A stretch of 64,000 bases of DNA. It comes from Serratia fonticola (lineage in GTDB: Bacteria; Pseudomonadota; Gammaproteobacteria; Enterobacterales; Enterobacteriaceae). The translations under genes and the position numbers were made by a program. The notes under the pieces are model-generated. The model was not told the DNA's origin. It searched no databases and was given only the letters and a program-made list of their open reading frames with translations. The stretch is taken from the NCBI RefSeq assembly GCF_006715025.1, contig NZ_VFMK01000001.1, positions 4,464,001-4,528,000 of the forward strand. Direction: 5' to 3'. Below, piece after piece: positions 33,921 through 41,758 of the stretch; within the stretch, counting starts at the first letter, position 1; each line of letters begins with the position of its first letter.

Positions 33921-34829
33921 TCACTTTGTCCCAAACTGACCTGGCAGGGCATCAAAGCACCGTTGAATCGTTTTCCTATCAATATCATTATTAATAAAAT
34001 CAGCTCTCATAAAGTTATATACTCCAGAAACAACTTTTTCATTACCAAACTCTCTAAATAGCTTCAATAATTCAACAGCTAGTGCTCTTTCCTGTAAGGT
34101 GTCATCGTTTCGGGTGGTAACTATATACTTCTTCATATCATCTATATTTTTAATATTTGCTTGTAGTATCGAAGCATCATTATTAAAATAATCTATATGT
34201 AAGAATTTAAAAACATCATGTTCCCTAACCTTGAACAACTCACTTAGTGCGGACTTATATAACTCAAGGGCCTCACCTCCGTTAGCGTAAGCTTCCTTAA
34301 GGTTTCCTGATACATATCCACATATAATACGCAATAACCTTTGTTGAAACAGCAAATATTGAGAGTAAAAGTGATTATGTTCATCATCACTGAAATCATT
34401 GAGTAAATACCAATAATTATACTCATCCTTTTTATTATGTTTTTTGGCTTTTGACAGCAAACTTGAGATAACCCTATACCTAGCATATCTTTTTACGTCT
34501 ATAATTTTTAATGGATTAATATCAGAACATGTGAATCCTTTTGAAATTCTTTTGTTTTTGATAATATCGCCCCATATCTTATTACAAAATGCTAGATCAC
34601 TAGCAGGGAAACGCTCATCAATACTTTCTTCAACCACACCAAGATATTCTTCCAAGTGACTATGTTCTTTAATGAAGTCTATCGCATGAGATGATAAATC
34701 AGCCTCAGAAGTAAAACTTAGCTTCTTAAGCTTACGGAAGCCGACACGGTAGTACAATGATGATGAGTCCCGTATATTATCAATAATGGAACTGCATCTT
34801 TCTAAAGTTTTAGTGTCCCAATTATCCAA
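33921..34829 (-). CDS. AT-rich orphan gene of unknown function between integrase and AlpA (302 aa)
   Basis: TTG start at 34829 with GGTGG 6 bases upstream; no ATG is available upstream in frame. The protein (DNWDTKTLERCSSIIDNIRD, SQYLLFQQRLLRIICGYVSG) is helical, rich in Asn/Asp/Lys/Tyr, and has no signal peptide, membrane helix or catalytic motif that I recognise. The base composition is clearly more AT-rich than the flanking genes. A lone AT-rich gene next to the integrase is the usual place and look of a recently gained cargo, often a phage-defence gene, but nothing in the sequence proves this. Confidence 0.6.
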   Translation of the reverse strand: MDNWDTKTLERCSSIIDNIRDSSSLYYRVGFRKLKKLSFTSEADLSSHAIDFIKEHSHLEEYLGVVEESIDERFPASDLAFCNKIWGDIIKNKRISKGFTCSDINPLKIIDVKRYARYRVISSLLSKAKKHNKKDEYNYWYLLNDFSDDEHNHFYSQYLLFQQRLLRIICGYVSGNLKEAYANGGEALELYKSALSELFKVREHDVFKFLHIDYFNNDASILQANIKNIDDMKKYIVTTRNDDTLQERALAVELLKLFREFGNEKVVSGVYNFMRADFINNDIDRKTIQRCFDALPGQFGTK

Positions 34830-34976
34830 TTTACGCCACCTCTCATTCTCTAATATTTAGCGGTTATGCCAGCCCGTAGAGTTGTCCGGGGTTTCGGGAG
34901 TTACCATAGGCATAGCCTATTCTTTATTCGTCCACACAAGTCTACTGCGGCCCAATGGCACTGTCTATACATCCAG

Positions 34977-36191
34977 TCATGCGCGTTGCCCAAATGTGGC
35001 TTGCACAACATTCCCACCACGCTCCAGGCTCTCCATATAGTCGGCATACCACTGAAGCATCTCCCGGCGACCATCCAGATATTGGGCGTGATTGTACGTT
35101 CCCCGGATACTGTTCTTATCAACGTGGGCCAATTGGGTTTCAATCCAAGCAGTGTTATAGCCCTGTTCGTGCAGGATTGTGCTCATGGTGTGGCGGAAAC
35201 CGTGACCAGTTGCCCTACCGTGATAACCAATACGCTTTATCACTTGGTTAATGCTGGCCTCGCTCATCGGTTTGGTGCTGTCATTCCGGCCAGGGAAAAC
35301 CAGCTTAAAGCGCCCTGTCATTTCTTCGAGCTGGCGAAGCAGAATCAAAACCTGCTCAGAAAGAGGCACCAAATGTGGGCGGCGCATTTTCATTCTGCTC
35401 TTAGGGACTTCCCAAAGCCCCTTGTCCAGATCGAATTCAGCCCATTCAGCAGCACGTAACTCAATGGTGCGAACACCTGTTAGCAGTAATAGCCGGGTCG
35501 CAATTTTTGTTATTGGGCTGCCGGTGTACTCATTGAGGCATTGGAGAAACTCAGGGAACTCTGTCGCAACCAGGTGGGGGTAATGTGTATGCTTCTGAAT
35601 GGCGAGCGCCCCCGCTAATTCGCTGGCCGGGTTGTTCTCTGCCCTACCGGTGACGATCGCATAACGGAACGTCTGGCTGCAGGCTTGACGAATTTTGCGC
35701 ATCTTGTCGAGAACACCACGTTTCTCTAACTTGCGCAGCGCCTCTAAAACTTCAAGGGGTTTGATATCGGCAACGGGTCGTTTCCCGATATAGGGGAAGA
35801 TGTCTTTTTCGAAGGACTCCATCAGATCTTCGGCATAGCCCTTAGACCAGTTCGGCACTTTGTAGGCGTGCCACTCTCTGGCCAGTGCTTCAAAGGTGTT
35901 TTCAACGCTCACCTTCTTAGCCTGTTTCTCTGACTTCTTCTCTTCACCAGGATCGCCACCAGCAGCCAACAGGCGTTTGGCTTCATCACGCTTAGCTCTG
36001 GCATCAGCGAGCGGCACGTCTGGATACACGCCTATGGCTAAAAGCTTTTCTTTTCCAGCCACGCGATACTTCAGACGCCAGTAACGGGCCCCGGTCGGGT
36101 TAACGAGCAAATACAAACCACCACCATCAGAAAGCTTGTAGGGCTTGTCCTTGGGCTTGGCGGTGTCTACTTGGCGGGCATTTAACTTCAT
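34977..36191 (-). CDS. P4-type tyrosine integrase
   Basis: Product 404 aa. An N-terminal DUF4102-like arm-binding domain (SDGGGLYLLVNPTGARYWRL, residues 20-95) is followed by a core-binding domain and a catalytic domain with Arg241 (TGVRTIELR), HxxR at 330-333 (GHGFRHT), His356 (LAHVD) and nucleophile Tyr366 (GTYNHA). The full catalytic set suggests that it is active. The gene starts 166 bases from the tRNA-Arg 3' end and is transcribed into the element, as in P4 and related islands. Inverted TTGGGGGTA/TACCCC at its start codon probably lets the integrase repress itself. Confidence 0.95.
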   Translation of the reverse strand: MKLNARQVDTAKPKDKPYKLSDGGGLYLLVNPTGARYWRLKYRVAGKEKLLAIGVYPDVPLADARAKRDEAKRLLAAGGDPGEEKKSEKQAKKVSVENTFEALAREWHAYKVPNWSKGYAEDLMESFEKDIFPYIGKRPVADIKPLEVLEALRKLEKRGVLDKMRKIRQACSQTFRYAIVTGRAENNPASELAGALAIQKHTHYPHLVATEFPEFLQCLNEYTGSPITKIATRLLLLTGVRTIELRAAEWAEFDLDKGLWEVPKSRMKMRRPHLVPLSEQVLILLRQLEEMTGRFKLVFPGRNDSTKPMSEASINQVIKRIGYHGRATGHGFRHTMSTILHEQGYNTAWIETQLAHVDKNSIRGTYNHAQYLDGRREMLQWYADYMESLERGGNVVQATFGQRA

Positions 36192-36356
36192 TGGGGGTAC
36201 CCCACTTCATTGAACCTGGACATACCACCAGATATACCCCCACATGCATGTAGATTTCAGTAGAACTAGGTAGACGTTGGGATACGGTGATATCAGCTGT
36301 ATCAGGCATTATAAAGGGGTTTAGTAGATTTGAGTAGACGTTGGGAGAAGTAAAAA

Positions 36357-36433
36357 TGGTACGCCCTACAGGGCTCGAACCTGTGACCTACGGCTTAGAA
36401 GGCCGTTGCTCTATCCAACTGAGCTAAGGGCGC
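36357..36433 (-). tRNA. argU: tRNA-Arg (anticodon UCU)
   Basis: On the minus strand: acceptor GCGCCCT/AGGGCGT, D-arm AGCTCAGTTGGATAGAGC, anticodon stem-loop ACGGC-CTTCTAA-GCCGT with anticodon TCT, T-arm ACAGG-TTCGAGC-CCTGT and encoded CCA. It matches E. coli argU in sequence and context (near folD/ybcJ), where DLP12 is also inserted. The 3' end is the integration site of the element to its left. Confidence 0.97.
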
Positions 36434-36608
36434 ATTGTGATGCGGATGCGGCAACCGAGGCTGCGGGGTTGGATTATACGGTCAGAGGTTAGCGAGTCAA
36501 TGCCTTTTGATGATGTGGCAGCAGCAGACGTACTTTATGGCGCTTTTTCGCACATAAAAGCAGCACCTGGCAATCCTAACATGATGATCTGTCGGCGCTA
36601 ATCCTCTA

Positions 36609-36685
36609 CCGTACTCTCAACAGGATTTGAACCTGTAGCCTACGGCTTAGAAGATCGTTGCTCTATCTCACTGAGTCAGGGTGGG
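36609..36685 (-). pseudogene. Decayed second tRNA-Arg(UCU)
   Basis: Aligned to argU, 36621-36678 keeps the T-arm (CAGG-TTGAA-CCTG like), the CTTCTAA anticodon loop and much of the D-arm. Changes in the anticodon stem (ACGAT against GCCGT), D-arm and acceptor (CCCACCC has no partner) abolish the cloverleaf. It lies 252 bases beyond the functional gene on the same strand, and overlaps the end of the 91-aa gene. Confidence 0.8.
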
Positions 36686-36951
36686 ATCGAGATCCGCCAG
36701 CCCTGTGGTGCCTCCGGCGAAGAAAGCGCGCGTTTGTCTGGCCCCTGCCACTGTTTCTGTTGTAAACAAGCGCGTGCCGACTGAACCACGGCATTAATAT
36801 CACCCCAGTCAGTTTCTGCAGCATTCAGCACGCTGCAGGTTTGCGCCAATTTTATCCTGGGCAACTCGCTGCTCGCCAAGGTATTCAGCGATGCCCGACA
36901 AAAGGGTGCCGCAGTCAGTAATACCACCAGCAGGATGCCGCTATGCCTCAT
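36676..36951 (-). CDS. Small exported protein of unknown function (91 aa)
   Basis: A signal peptide (GILLVVLLTAAPFCRA) is followed by a mature part with two cysteines (AQTCSVLNAA, SARACLQQK). The start overlaps the stop of the preceding 70-aa gene by 4 bases. Its last codons run into the tRNA relic. No family recognised. Confidence 0.5.
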   Translation of the reverse strand: MRHSGILLVVLLTAAPFCRASLNTLASSELPRIKLAQTCSVLNAAETDWGDINAVVQSARACLQQKQWQGPDKRALSSPEAPQGWRISIPP

Positions 36952-37160
36952 TGGCGACTCCTTTTATACCACTGCGCCATACGCTGGCTCCAGGAAGGGC
37001 GATTGCCCTTTGGTTTACAGAGCTGATGTAACGATTGCAGCAACGCCACCTGTGCAGGATGCAAGGATGAATCAAACACCGTCTCACCGATATGCCGTGG
37101 TTTATCCGACAGCTTCGTCAGCGGATGATGCAGGGGATAAAGCCGGATAATGGTCATCAT
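36948..37160 (-). CDS. Small protein of unknown function (70 aa)
   Basis: Product starts MMTIIRLYPLHHPLTKLSDK with AGGGAAA about 7 bases upstream. Arg/Lys/His-rich with WSQRMAQWYKRSRQ at the end, soluble, no motif. Coupled to the exported 91-aa protein by an ATGA overlap; divergent from folD. Confidence 0.5.
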   Translation of the reverse strand: MMTIIRLYPLHHPLTKLSDKPRHIGETVFDSSLHPAQVALLQSLHQLCKPKGNRPSWSQRMAQWYKRSRQ

Positions 37161-37400
37161 GATACTGTTTCCCTAAACCCTGATAGCAAACCATCATTAT
37201 GGGTCGATGCCTTACAGGCTAAGGCACGGGAGATAAAAAAAGCGTAGAGGATCATTCTGTTGATATAAAAAAAGTGTAAATCGCTGTGCAATCGAAGGCT
37301 TATTCTGGACATAACCGCGATTCAACGCCTGACAGCACGCCTCTCTTCTGACAAAATAGCGCTATCCCCCGCTTTTCTTAAATGATGGATTTCCTCACTG

Positions 37401-38267
37401 ATGTCAGCAAAGATTATTGATGGTAAAACGATTGCGCAGCAGGTTAGAAACGAAGTGGCTGAGCAAGTAAAACAACGCCTGGCAGCGGGCAAACGTGCGC
37501 CTGGCCTGGCGGTGGTACTGGTTGGTGAGAATCCGGCTTCGCAGATTTATGTCGCCAGCAAACGCAAGGCTTGTGAGGAAGTGGGCTTTACCTCTCGTTC
37601 TTACGATCTGCCCGCCTCCACTACCGAACCGGAACTGTTGGCACTGATTGACCAACTGAACGCCGATAACGAAATTGATGGCATCCTGGTGCAACTGCCG
37701 TTACCAGCAGGTATTGATAACGTGAAGGTGCTGGAACGCATCCTACCCGATAAGGACGTGGACGGTTTCCACCCTTACAACGTCGGCCGCCTGTGCCAGC
37801 GCGCGCCTAAACTGCGCCCTTGCACTCCACGCGGTATTGTCACCCTGCTGGAGCGCTACAACATCGATACCTACGGTCTGAACGCTGTGGTAGTGGGCGC
37901 ATCCAACATCGTGGGCCGCCCGATGAGCATGGAGCTATTGCTGGCTGGCTGTACCACCACCGTCACGCACCGTTTCACCAAAAATCTGCGCCACCATATC
38001 GAAAATGCCGATCTGCTGATCGTCGCCGTGGGCAAACCGTGCTTTATTCCCGGCGATTGGATAAAACCAGGCGCGATCGTGATCGATGTCGGCATCAACC
38101 GGTTGGAAAGTGGTAAAGTGGTCGGCGACGTAGATTTCGACGCTGCAAGCCAACGCGCGGCCTACATTACCCCAGTTCCGGGTGGCGTCGGTCCCATGAC
38201 CGTTGCTACACTGATCCAAAATACCTTGCAGGCCTGCGAGGAATATCACGACGTTCAACCTAACTAA
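37401..38267 (+). CDS. folD: Methylenetetrahydrofolate dehydrogenase / methenyltetrahydrofolate cyclohydrolase
   Basis: Product 288 aa, the family length. IYVASKRKACEEVGF holds the catalytic Lys, ILVQLPLPAGI and DVDGFHPYNVGRL shape the folate site, ASNIVGRPM lies in the NADP-binding domain, and PGGVGPMTVATL is the C-terminal signature. The bifunctional enzyme interconverts 5,10-methylene- and 10-formyl-tetrahydrofolate for purine, Met and formyl-Met-tRNA synthesis in the cytoplasm. It is followed 11 bases later by ybcJ, as in other enterics. Confidence 0.97.
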   Translation: MSAKIIDGKTIAQQVRNEVAEQVKQRLAAGKRAPGLAVVLVGENPASQIYVASKRKACEEVGFTSRSYDLPASTTEPELLALIDQLNADNEIDGILVQLPLPAGIDNVKVLERILPDKDVDGFHPYNVGRLCQRAPKLRPCTPRGIVTLLERYNIDTYGLNAVVVGASNIVGRPMSMELLLAGCTTTVTHRFTKNLRHHIENADLLIVAVGKPCFIPGDWIKPGAIVIDVGINRLESGKVVGDVDFDAASQRAAYITPVPGGVGPMTVATLIQNTLQACEEYHDVQPN

Positions 38268-38278
38268 GTTAAGGCAGT

Positions 38279-38491
38279 ATGGAAATTTTTAATCTGGAAA
38301 ATCACCCTCATGTCGAGCTGTGCGATCTGCTGAAGTTTCAGGGCTGGTGTGAGAGCGGTGGTGCCGCCAAAGAAGTCATCGCTGAAGGGCTGGTGAAAGT
38401 TAACGGTCAGGTAGAAACGCGCAAGCGCTGCAAGATTGTTGATGGCCAGAAAGTCAGCTACAAAGGCATGAACGTCACGGTTAAAGCCTGA
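38279..38491 (+). CDS. ybcJ: S4-domain RNA-binding protein YbcJ
   Basis: Product 70 aa. An S4-like RNA-binding fold (CDLLKFQGWCESGGAAKEVI, VNGQVETRKRCKIVDGQKV) occupies the whole protein. YbcJ has been linked to ribosome or tRNA-related RNA binding, function not defined. Next to folD, 11 bases apart, so cotranscribed and closed by the terminator at 38506-38540. Confidence 0.93.
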   Translation: MEIFNLENHPHVELCDLLKFQGWCESGGAAKEVIAEGLVKVNGQVETRKRCKIVDGQKVSYKGMNVTVKA

Positions 38492-38505
38492 TCGTTACCA
38501 CGCCG

Positions 38506-38540
38506 TAAAGAATGCCGGGCCCGCCAAGCGACCCGGCATT
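38506..38540 (+). terminator. Terminator of folD-ybcJ
   Basis: AATGCCGGG and CCCGGCATT form a 9-bp stem followed by TTTTG, just after the ybcJ stop. Confidence 0.85.
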
Positions 38541-38559
38541 TTTGATCTCACAAAACAGC

Positions 38560-39273
38560 TCAGTGCTCCAACGCGACCGAGCAGACATGATCGATACCGC
38601 GCAACATACCATACAGCTCATGCAAGGTTGTTCGCTTCCTCACCGTCAGCTTAAGATTGACCTCTATCTTATTTTTCTTGATGTCGCGTATCGTCATCGC
38701 ATCAATGAAATTTCTCTGCTGGCTAAGCCTGGCCATCAGCGATGGCAACCCTTCCTTCTCATTGATGATCAAACGTACTTTGACTTTTCCCAAATGTTGA
38801 TGCCTCGATTGCAGCAGGACAATATGCGGGCTGAGCTTGATCGCCAGTAAGAACAGCACCGTGGCCAGTATCGCGTGCAGATAGAAACTGGCTCCGCAAG
38901 CAATACCCACACCGGCTGATGCCCACACGATCGCCGCCGTAGTCAGGCCTGAAATTGCATCGTCACGACGATGCAAAATCACCCCGGCCCCTAAAAAACC
39001 AACCCCACTGATAATTTGTGCGGCCAGACGCATCGGGTCGCTGCGAATATTGACGGAAATCTCAGCGTAGTACTCTGCAGACTGAATAGACACCACCGTT
39101 AATACACAGCTGGCGACGGCGATAATCACACAGGTTTTAAACCCAACGGGCTTGCCCTTGGATTCCCGCTCCAGGCCAATCACGCCTCCCAGAACAAACG
39201 CCGCAATGATCTTGCCTACCGTCGCCAAATGTAGCGGTCCCAACCCGCCTAGCACTGATAACAAGCTGTCCAT
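38560..39273 (-). CDS. MgtC/SapB-family inner-membrane protein
   Basis: Product 237 aa from the ATG at 39273 (GGGA 6 bases upstream); a GTG six codons earlier is less likely. Four to five membrane helices with GGVIGLERESKGKPVGFKTC, MRLAAQIISGVGFLGAGVIL and GLTTAAIVWASAGVGIACG are MgtC motifs. A C-terminal ACT-like cytoplasmic domain (KVKVRLIINEKEGLPSLMAR) follows. MgtC aids growth in low Mg2+ and represses F-ATPase in Salmonella; for this paralogue the role is unproven. It stands alone on the minus strand. Confidence 0.85.
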   Translation of the reverse strand: MDSLLSVLGGLGPLHLATVGKIIAAFVLGGVIGLERESKGKPVGFKTCVIIAVASCVLTVVSIQSAEYYAEISVNIRSDPMRLAAQIISGVGFLGAGVILHRRDDAISGLTTAAIVWASAGVGIACGASFYLHAILATVLFLLAIKLSPHIVLLQSRHQHLGKVKVRLIINEKEGLPSLMARLSQQRNFIDAMTIRDIKKNKIEVNLKLTVRKRTTLHELYGMLRGIDHVCSVALEH

Positions 39274-39310
39274 GTTGATTCCCTTTCCCACCGCAAGCCG
39301 TTAAACCGAG

Positions 39311-40546
39311 CTATTGCCTGGCGGTTTTCAATGCCTCTGGCGTTTTCTCTTTGGACAGATCGTCCTTAAAGAAAATAAAGAAGAACAGCGACACCACTGC
39401 CGCGATAATCGCTGAGAAGATCCAGAAACTTTCCCATTGTGGTAACGCCTGCGGCCCCTGCTCCGTCACGGTACTATTAAAGATTTGCCCGCAGATGGTG
39501 GAAGCGAATAACAGGCCAAAACCGTTGGAGACAATAAACCGCAGGCTTTGCGCCTGGGCTTTGATTTCTGGCCCGGCCTTGCGGTCGACATAGATATCGC
39601 CCACCGTAAAGAAAAAGTCCCAGCAGAAACCTTGCAGCATCAAGCCAATCAGCACAAACATCACGTTAGCGTCAATCGCCGCATGGGAGAAGAACATAGA
39701 GCGGATAATCCAACACACCGCTCCCATCATCAGCGTGATTTTGAAGCCCGCTTTCAGCAGGAAGAACGAAAGCAGGAACATGAAGATCACTTCACAGGCG
39801 ATCCCTACCTGCATCATGGAGGCGGCGTTATCAAAACCGAGTGCTTTCAGGAATACCGGAATATAGGCAGAATAGGCGGTCTTAGGGATCATCAACACAA
39901 AGATGCTCAACATCAAAATAGAGAAATTGCGATCCTTGAACAGTGACAGCGCATCCAGACACAGCAAATCACGCAGAGTAAATGCGCTACCTTTGGCCTT
40001 TGGTGGTGTGTCTGGCAACGTGAAGCAATACACGCCCAATGCCACCCCGGCAGCCGAAGCGATATACCAGGTCATGGTATCGCCAGAGTAACCCATTTGC
40101 CCAATGATGAAGCCAATCGCCATAAAACCGAAGGTGCCAAATACGCGGATCACCGGGAAATACTTCACGCCGTTGATATGGCTAAAGCTGATGCTGTTGG
40201 CCAAGGCGGTCGTTGGGTAGAACAATAAACCAACAAGGAAGATCATCGCCAGAGTCATGGTGGTGTCATGTGCTTCGATAAACTGCGGCACACAGAGGAT
40301 CACCCCGGCGTTAATCAGGTGCAGGATCCCCATCACCTTCTGCGAAGCAAAGAAACGGTCCGCAACCATGCCGATAAACAATGGCGAGAGTATGGTTGCC
40401 AAGCCCAGTAAGGCATAGGAAGAGCCGATAATGGTTGCCATACCATAGGTGCTCAGTACCAGACCCATTGTCATGTTCCAGGCACCCTGCATGAAATACT
40501 GCACAAACATCATAATCAGCAGGCGAGGCGTCTTGTTAAAATCCAT
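39311..40546 (-). CDS. Nucleoside:H+ symporter family MFS transporter (NupG-like)
   Basis: Product 411 aa with 12 predicted membrane helices. NMTMGLVLSTYGMATIIGSS, SPLFIGMVADRFFASQKVMG and FFFTVGDIYVDRKAGPEIKA resemble the NupG/XapB/YegT family of nucleoside/H+ symporters. A metallo-hydrolase gene lies 12 bases upstream on the same strand, and a LacI-type regulator is divergent. The set probably takes up and processes a nucleoside or ribose derivative. Confidence 0.85.
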   Translation of the reverse strand: MDFNKTPRLLIMMFVQYFMQGAWNMTMGLVLSTYGMATIIGSSYALLGLATILSPLFIGMVADRFFASQKVMGILHLINAGVILCVPQFIEAHDTTMTLAMIFLVGLLFYPTTALANSISFSHINGVKYFPVIRVFGTFGFMAIGFIIGQMGYSGDTMTWYIASAAGVALGVYCFTLPDTPPKAKGSAFTLRDLLCLDALSLFKDRNFSILMLSIFVLMIPKTAYSAYIPVFLKALGFDNAASMMQVGIACEVIFMFLLSFFLLKAGFKITLMMGAVCWIIRSMFFSHAAIDANVMFVLIGLMLQGFCWDFFFTVGDIYVDRKAGPEIKAQAQSLRFIVSNGFGLLFASTICGQIFNSTVTEQGPQALPQWESFWIFSAIIAAVVSLFFFIFFKDDLSKEKTPEALKTARQ

Positions 40547-40558
40547 GAGATACCTCCC

Positions 40559-41380
40559 CTATTTAACGTTAACGGTCAGGCCGTCATACGCAACAGTGAT
40601 GTTTTTATCACGGCAGGCCGCCACCAATTCCTCATGCAGCAGCTTGCCGCTGTGAGAAATATGGGACACCACGATCTGGCTGTCCGCATGCAGGCATTCC
40701 AGGGCACATAACTTCTCCTGCGCCGCAAAGACCGTTTCCAGGCTCATATGGTTGTCGCTGCGATCGTTACCGTTAAAGCCGTAGGTACATTCCAACACCA
40801 CCAGATCCAGCGCCTTTCCTTGGAGCCATTGCCAGGTAAGCGCCGGGAACCAGCCGGAATCATGGCCATAGAAAAGGGTTTTGCCGTCTTTTTCGATCAC
40901 ATACACGTAGCACAGCTCCCACTTGGCGTGGTTAGCCAGTAGCGGCGTGATCTTGTAGCCATGGCTTTCAACGGTGACGAAAGGCACCAGGCAATGGAAA
41001 GCAAAGCGCTGTTTGCTGTAACCCGGCAATACCGCAGCGCAACCATTGATGGCGCGGTCATTACCAAAGATTTCTAACGGATGATCGATATTGAAACCGT
41101 ACCCCTCCATCCGGCTGAACAGCTCGCCTACGTTGAAATGATCTGGATGGGTATGGGTAAAAAGCAGGTCAGTAAAGCCGCTAGCGTCCAGTCCATCACG
41201 TAGCAGTTGCTGGCTGAACTCCGGGGCCACATCAATCAGCATGACATCATCAACGATCGCAGAAGAGTGGGTGCGCAGATCCTTTCCTTTCAGGAAGCGC
41301 GCCTGCTGGCAATGCTCACAACGGCAAAACGGATTAGGGATCCCCTCAGAGGCTGCCGATCCCAGGAAGTGTATTTTCAT
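40559..41380 (-). CDS. PhnP-like MBL-fold phosphodiesterase/hydrolase
   Basis: Product 273 aa. The metallo-beta-lactamase core has FTHTHPDHFN (HxHxDH zinc motif), GHDSGW and a later HISHSG; CRCEHCQQAR near residue 20 is the extra PhnP-type structural zinc site. PhnP cleaves 2',3'-cyclic and 1,2-cyclic ribose phosphates. Being coupled to a nucleoside permease suggests a cyclic nucleotide or ribosyl-phosphate substrate, which is inference. Leader gene of a two-gene operon. Confidence 0.8.
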   Translation of the reverse strand: MKIHFLGSAASEGIPNPFCRCEHCQQARFLKGKDLRTHSSAIVDDVMLIDVAPEFSQQLLRDGLDASGFTDLLFTHTHPDHFNVGELFSRMEGYGFNIDHPLEIFGNDRAINGCAAVLPGYSKQRFAFHCLVPFVTVESHGYKITPLLANHAKWELCYVYVIEKDGKTLFYGHDSGWFPALTWQWLQGKALDLVVLECTYGFNGNDRSDNHMSLETVFAAQEKLCALECLHADSQIVVSHISHSGKLLHEELVAACRDKNITVAYDGLTVNVK

Positions 41381-41758
41381 TTTTTATCCTTTTTATTCAG
41401 CTAATTACTGATTTTCGTCCCTAAAACTCGAGAAGACAGAATCACCTTATGAATTTTGGAACGTGTCAATAATATAAATCAGGATAAAAATAGAACAATA
41501 ATCACTAATCGCATTGGTGACAGCCTTCAAACATTTTATTTTAAAATTATAAATATCAAATAATTATAAAAACAAAAATAATAGTTAATGAACAAAAGAG
41601 GAATTAGCTATGGTGCGTACTTTAGCCGCATAAAATGGATGAATAAGCACCAATAACAAATGGAACGATCCAATTTTTATAGCACGAAGTAAATCAAGAT
41701 AGCGATGTCACCATGCCGGTGTTAGCATCAAAACATGTTGGTCAATGTGATGGGAAAA
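41381..41758. promoter_or_regulatory. Divergent control region with two TGGAACG sites
   Basis: TGGAACGATCCA (41661-41672) is a near-palindrome with the central CG usual for LacI-family operators. TGGAACGTGTCA (41457-41468) is a second, weaker copy 204 bp away. The rest is AT-rich with no gene. This layout would allow looping by the LacI-type protein encoded next to it. Confidence 0.5.

Larger units (their letters stand above)
13882..36372. mobile_element. Integrated P4-like satellite/prophage-type element at tRNA-Arg(UCU)
   Basis: The right end is firm: a P4-type integrase starts at 36191, 166 bases from the 3' end of the tRNA gene. The left end is proposed at CCCTACAGG (13882-13890), matching the T-arm sequence at 36364-36372. 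It is supported by integrase arm-like sites ATACCCCCA at 13952-13960 and ATACCCCCAAATG at 13964-13976, which match ATACCCCCACATG at 36234-36246 and the inverted TTGGGGGTA at 36191-36199. The element has integration, AlpA, antirepressor, primase and two replication-type iteron clusters. It has no capsid, portal, terminase or tail genes, but does have three large ejection-like genes. The 9-bp core is short, so the left boundary is tentative. Confidence 0.6.

Noticed and set aside
37161..37400. PurR operator upstream of folD
   Set aside because: No match close to ACGCAAACGTTTTCNT was found in this gap; only weak AT-rich sequence is visible.
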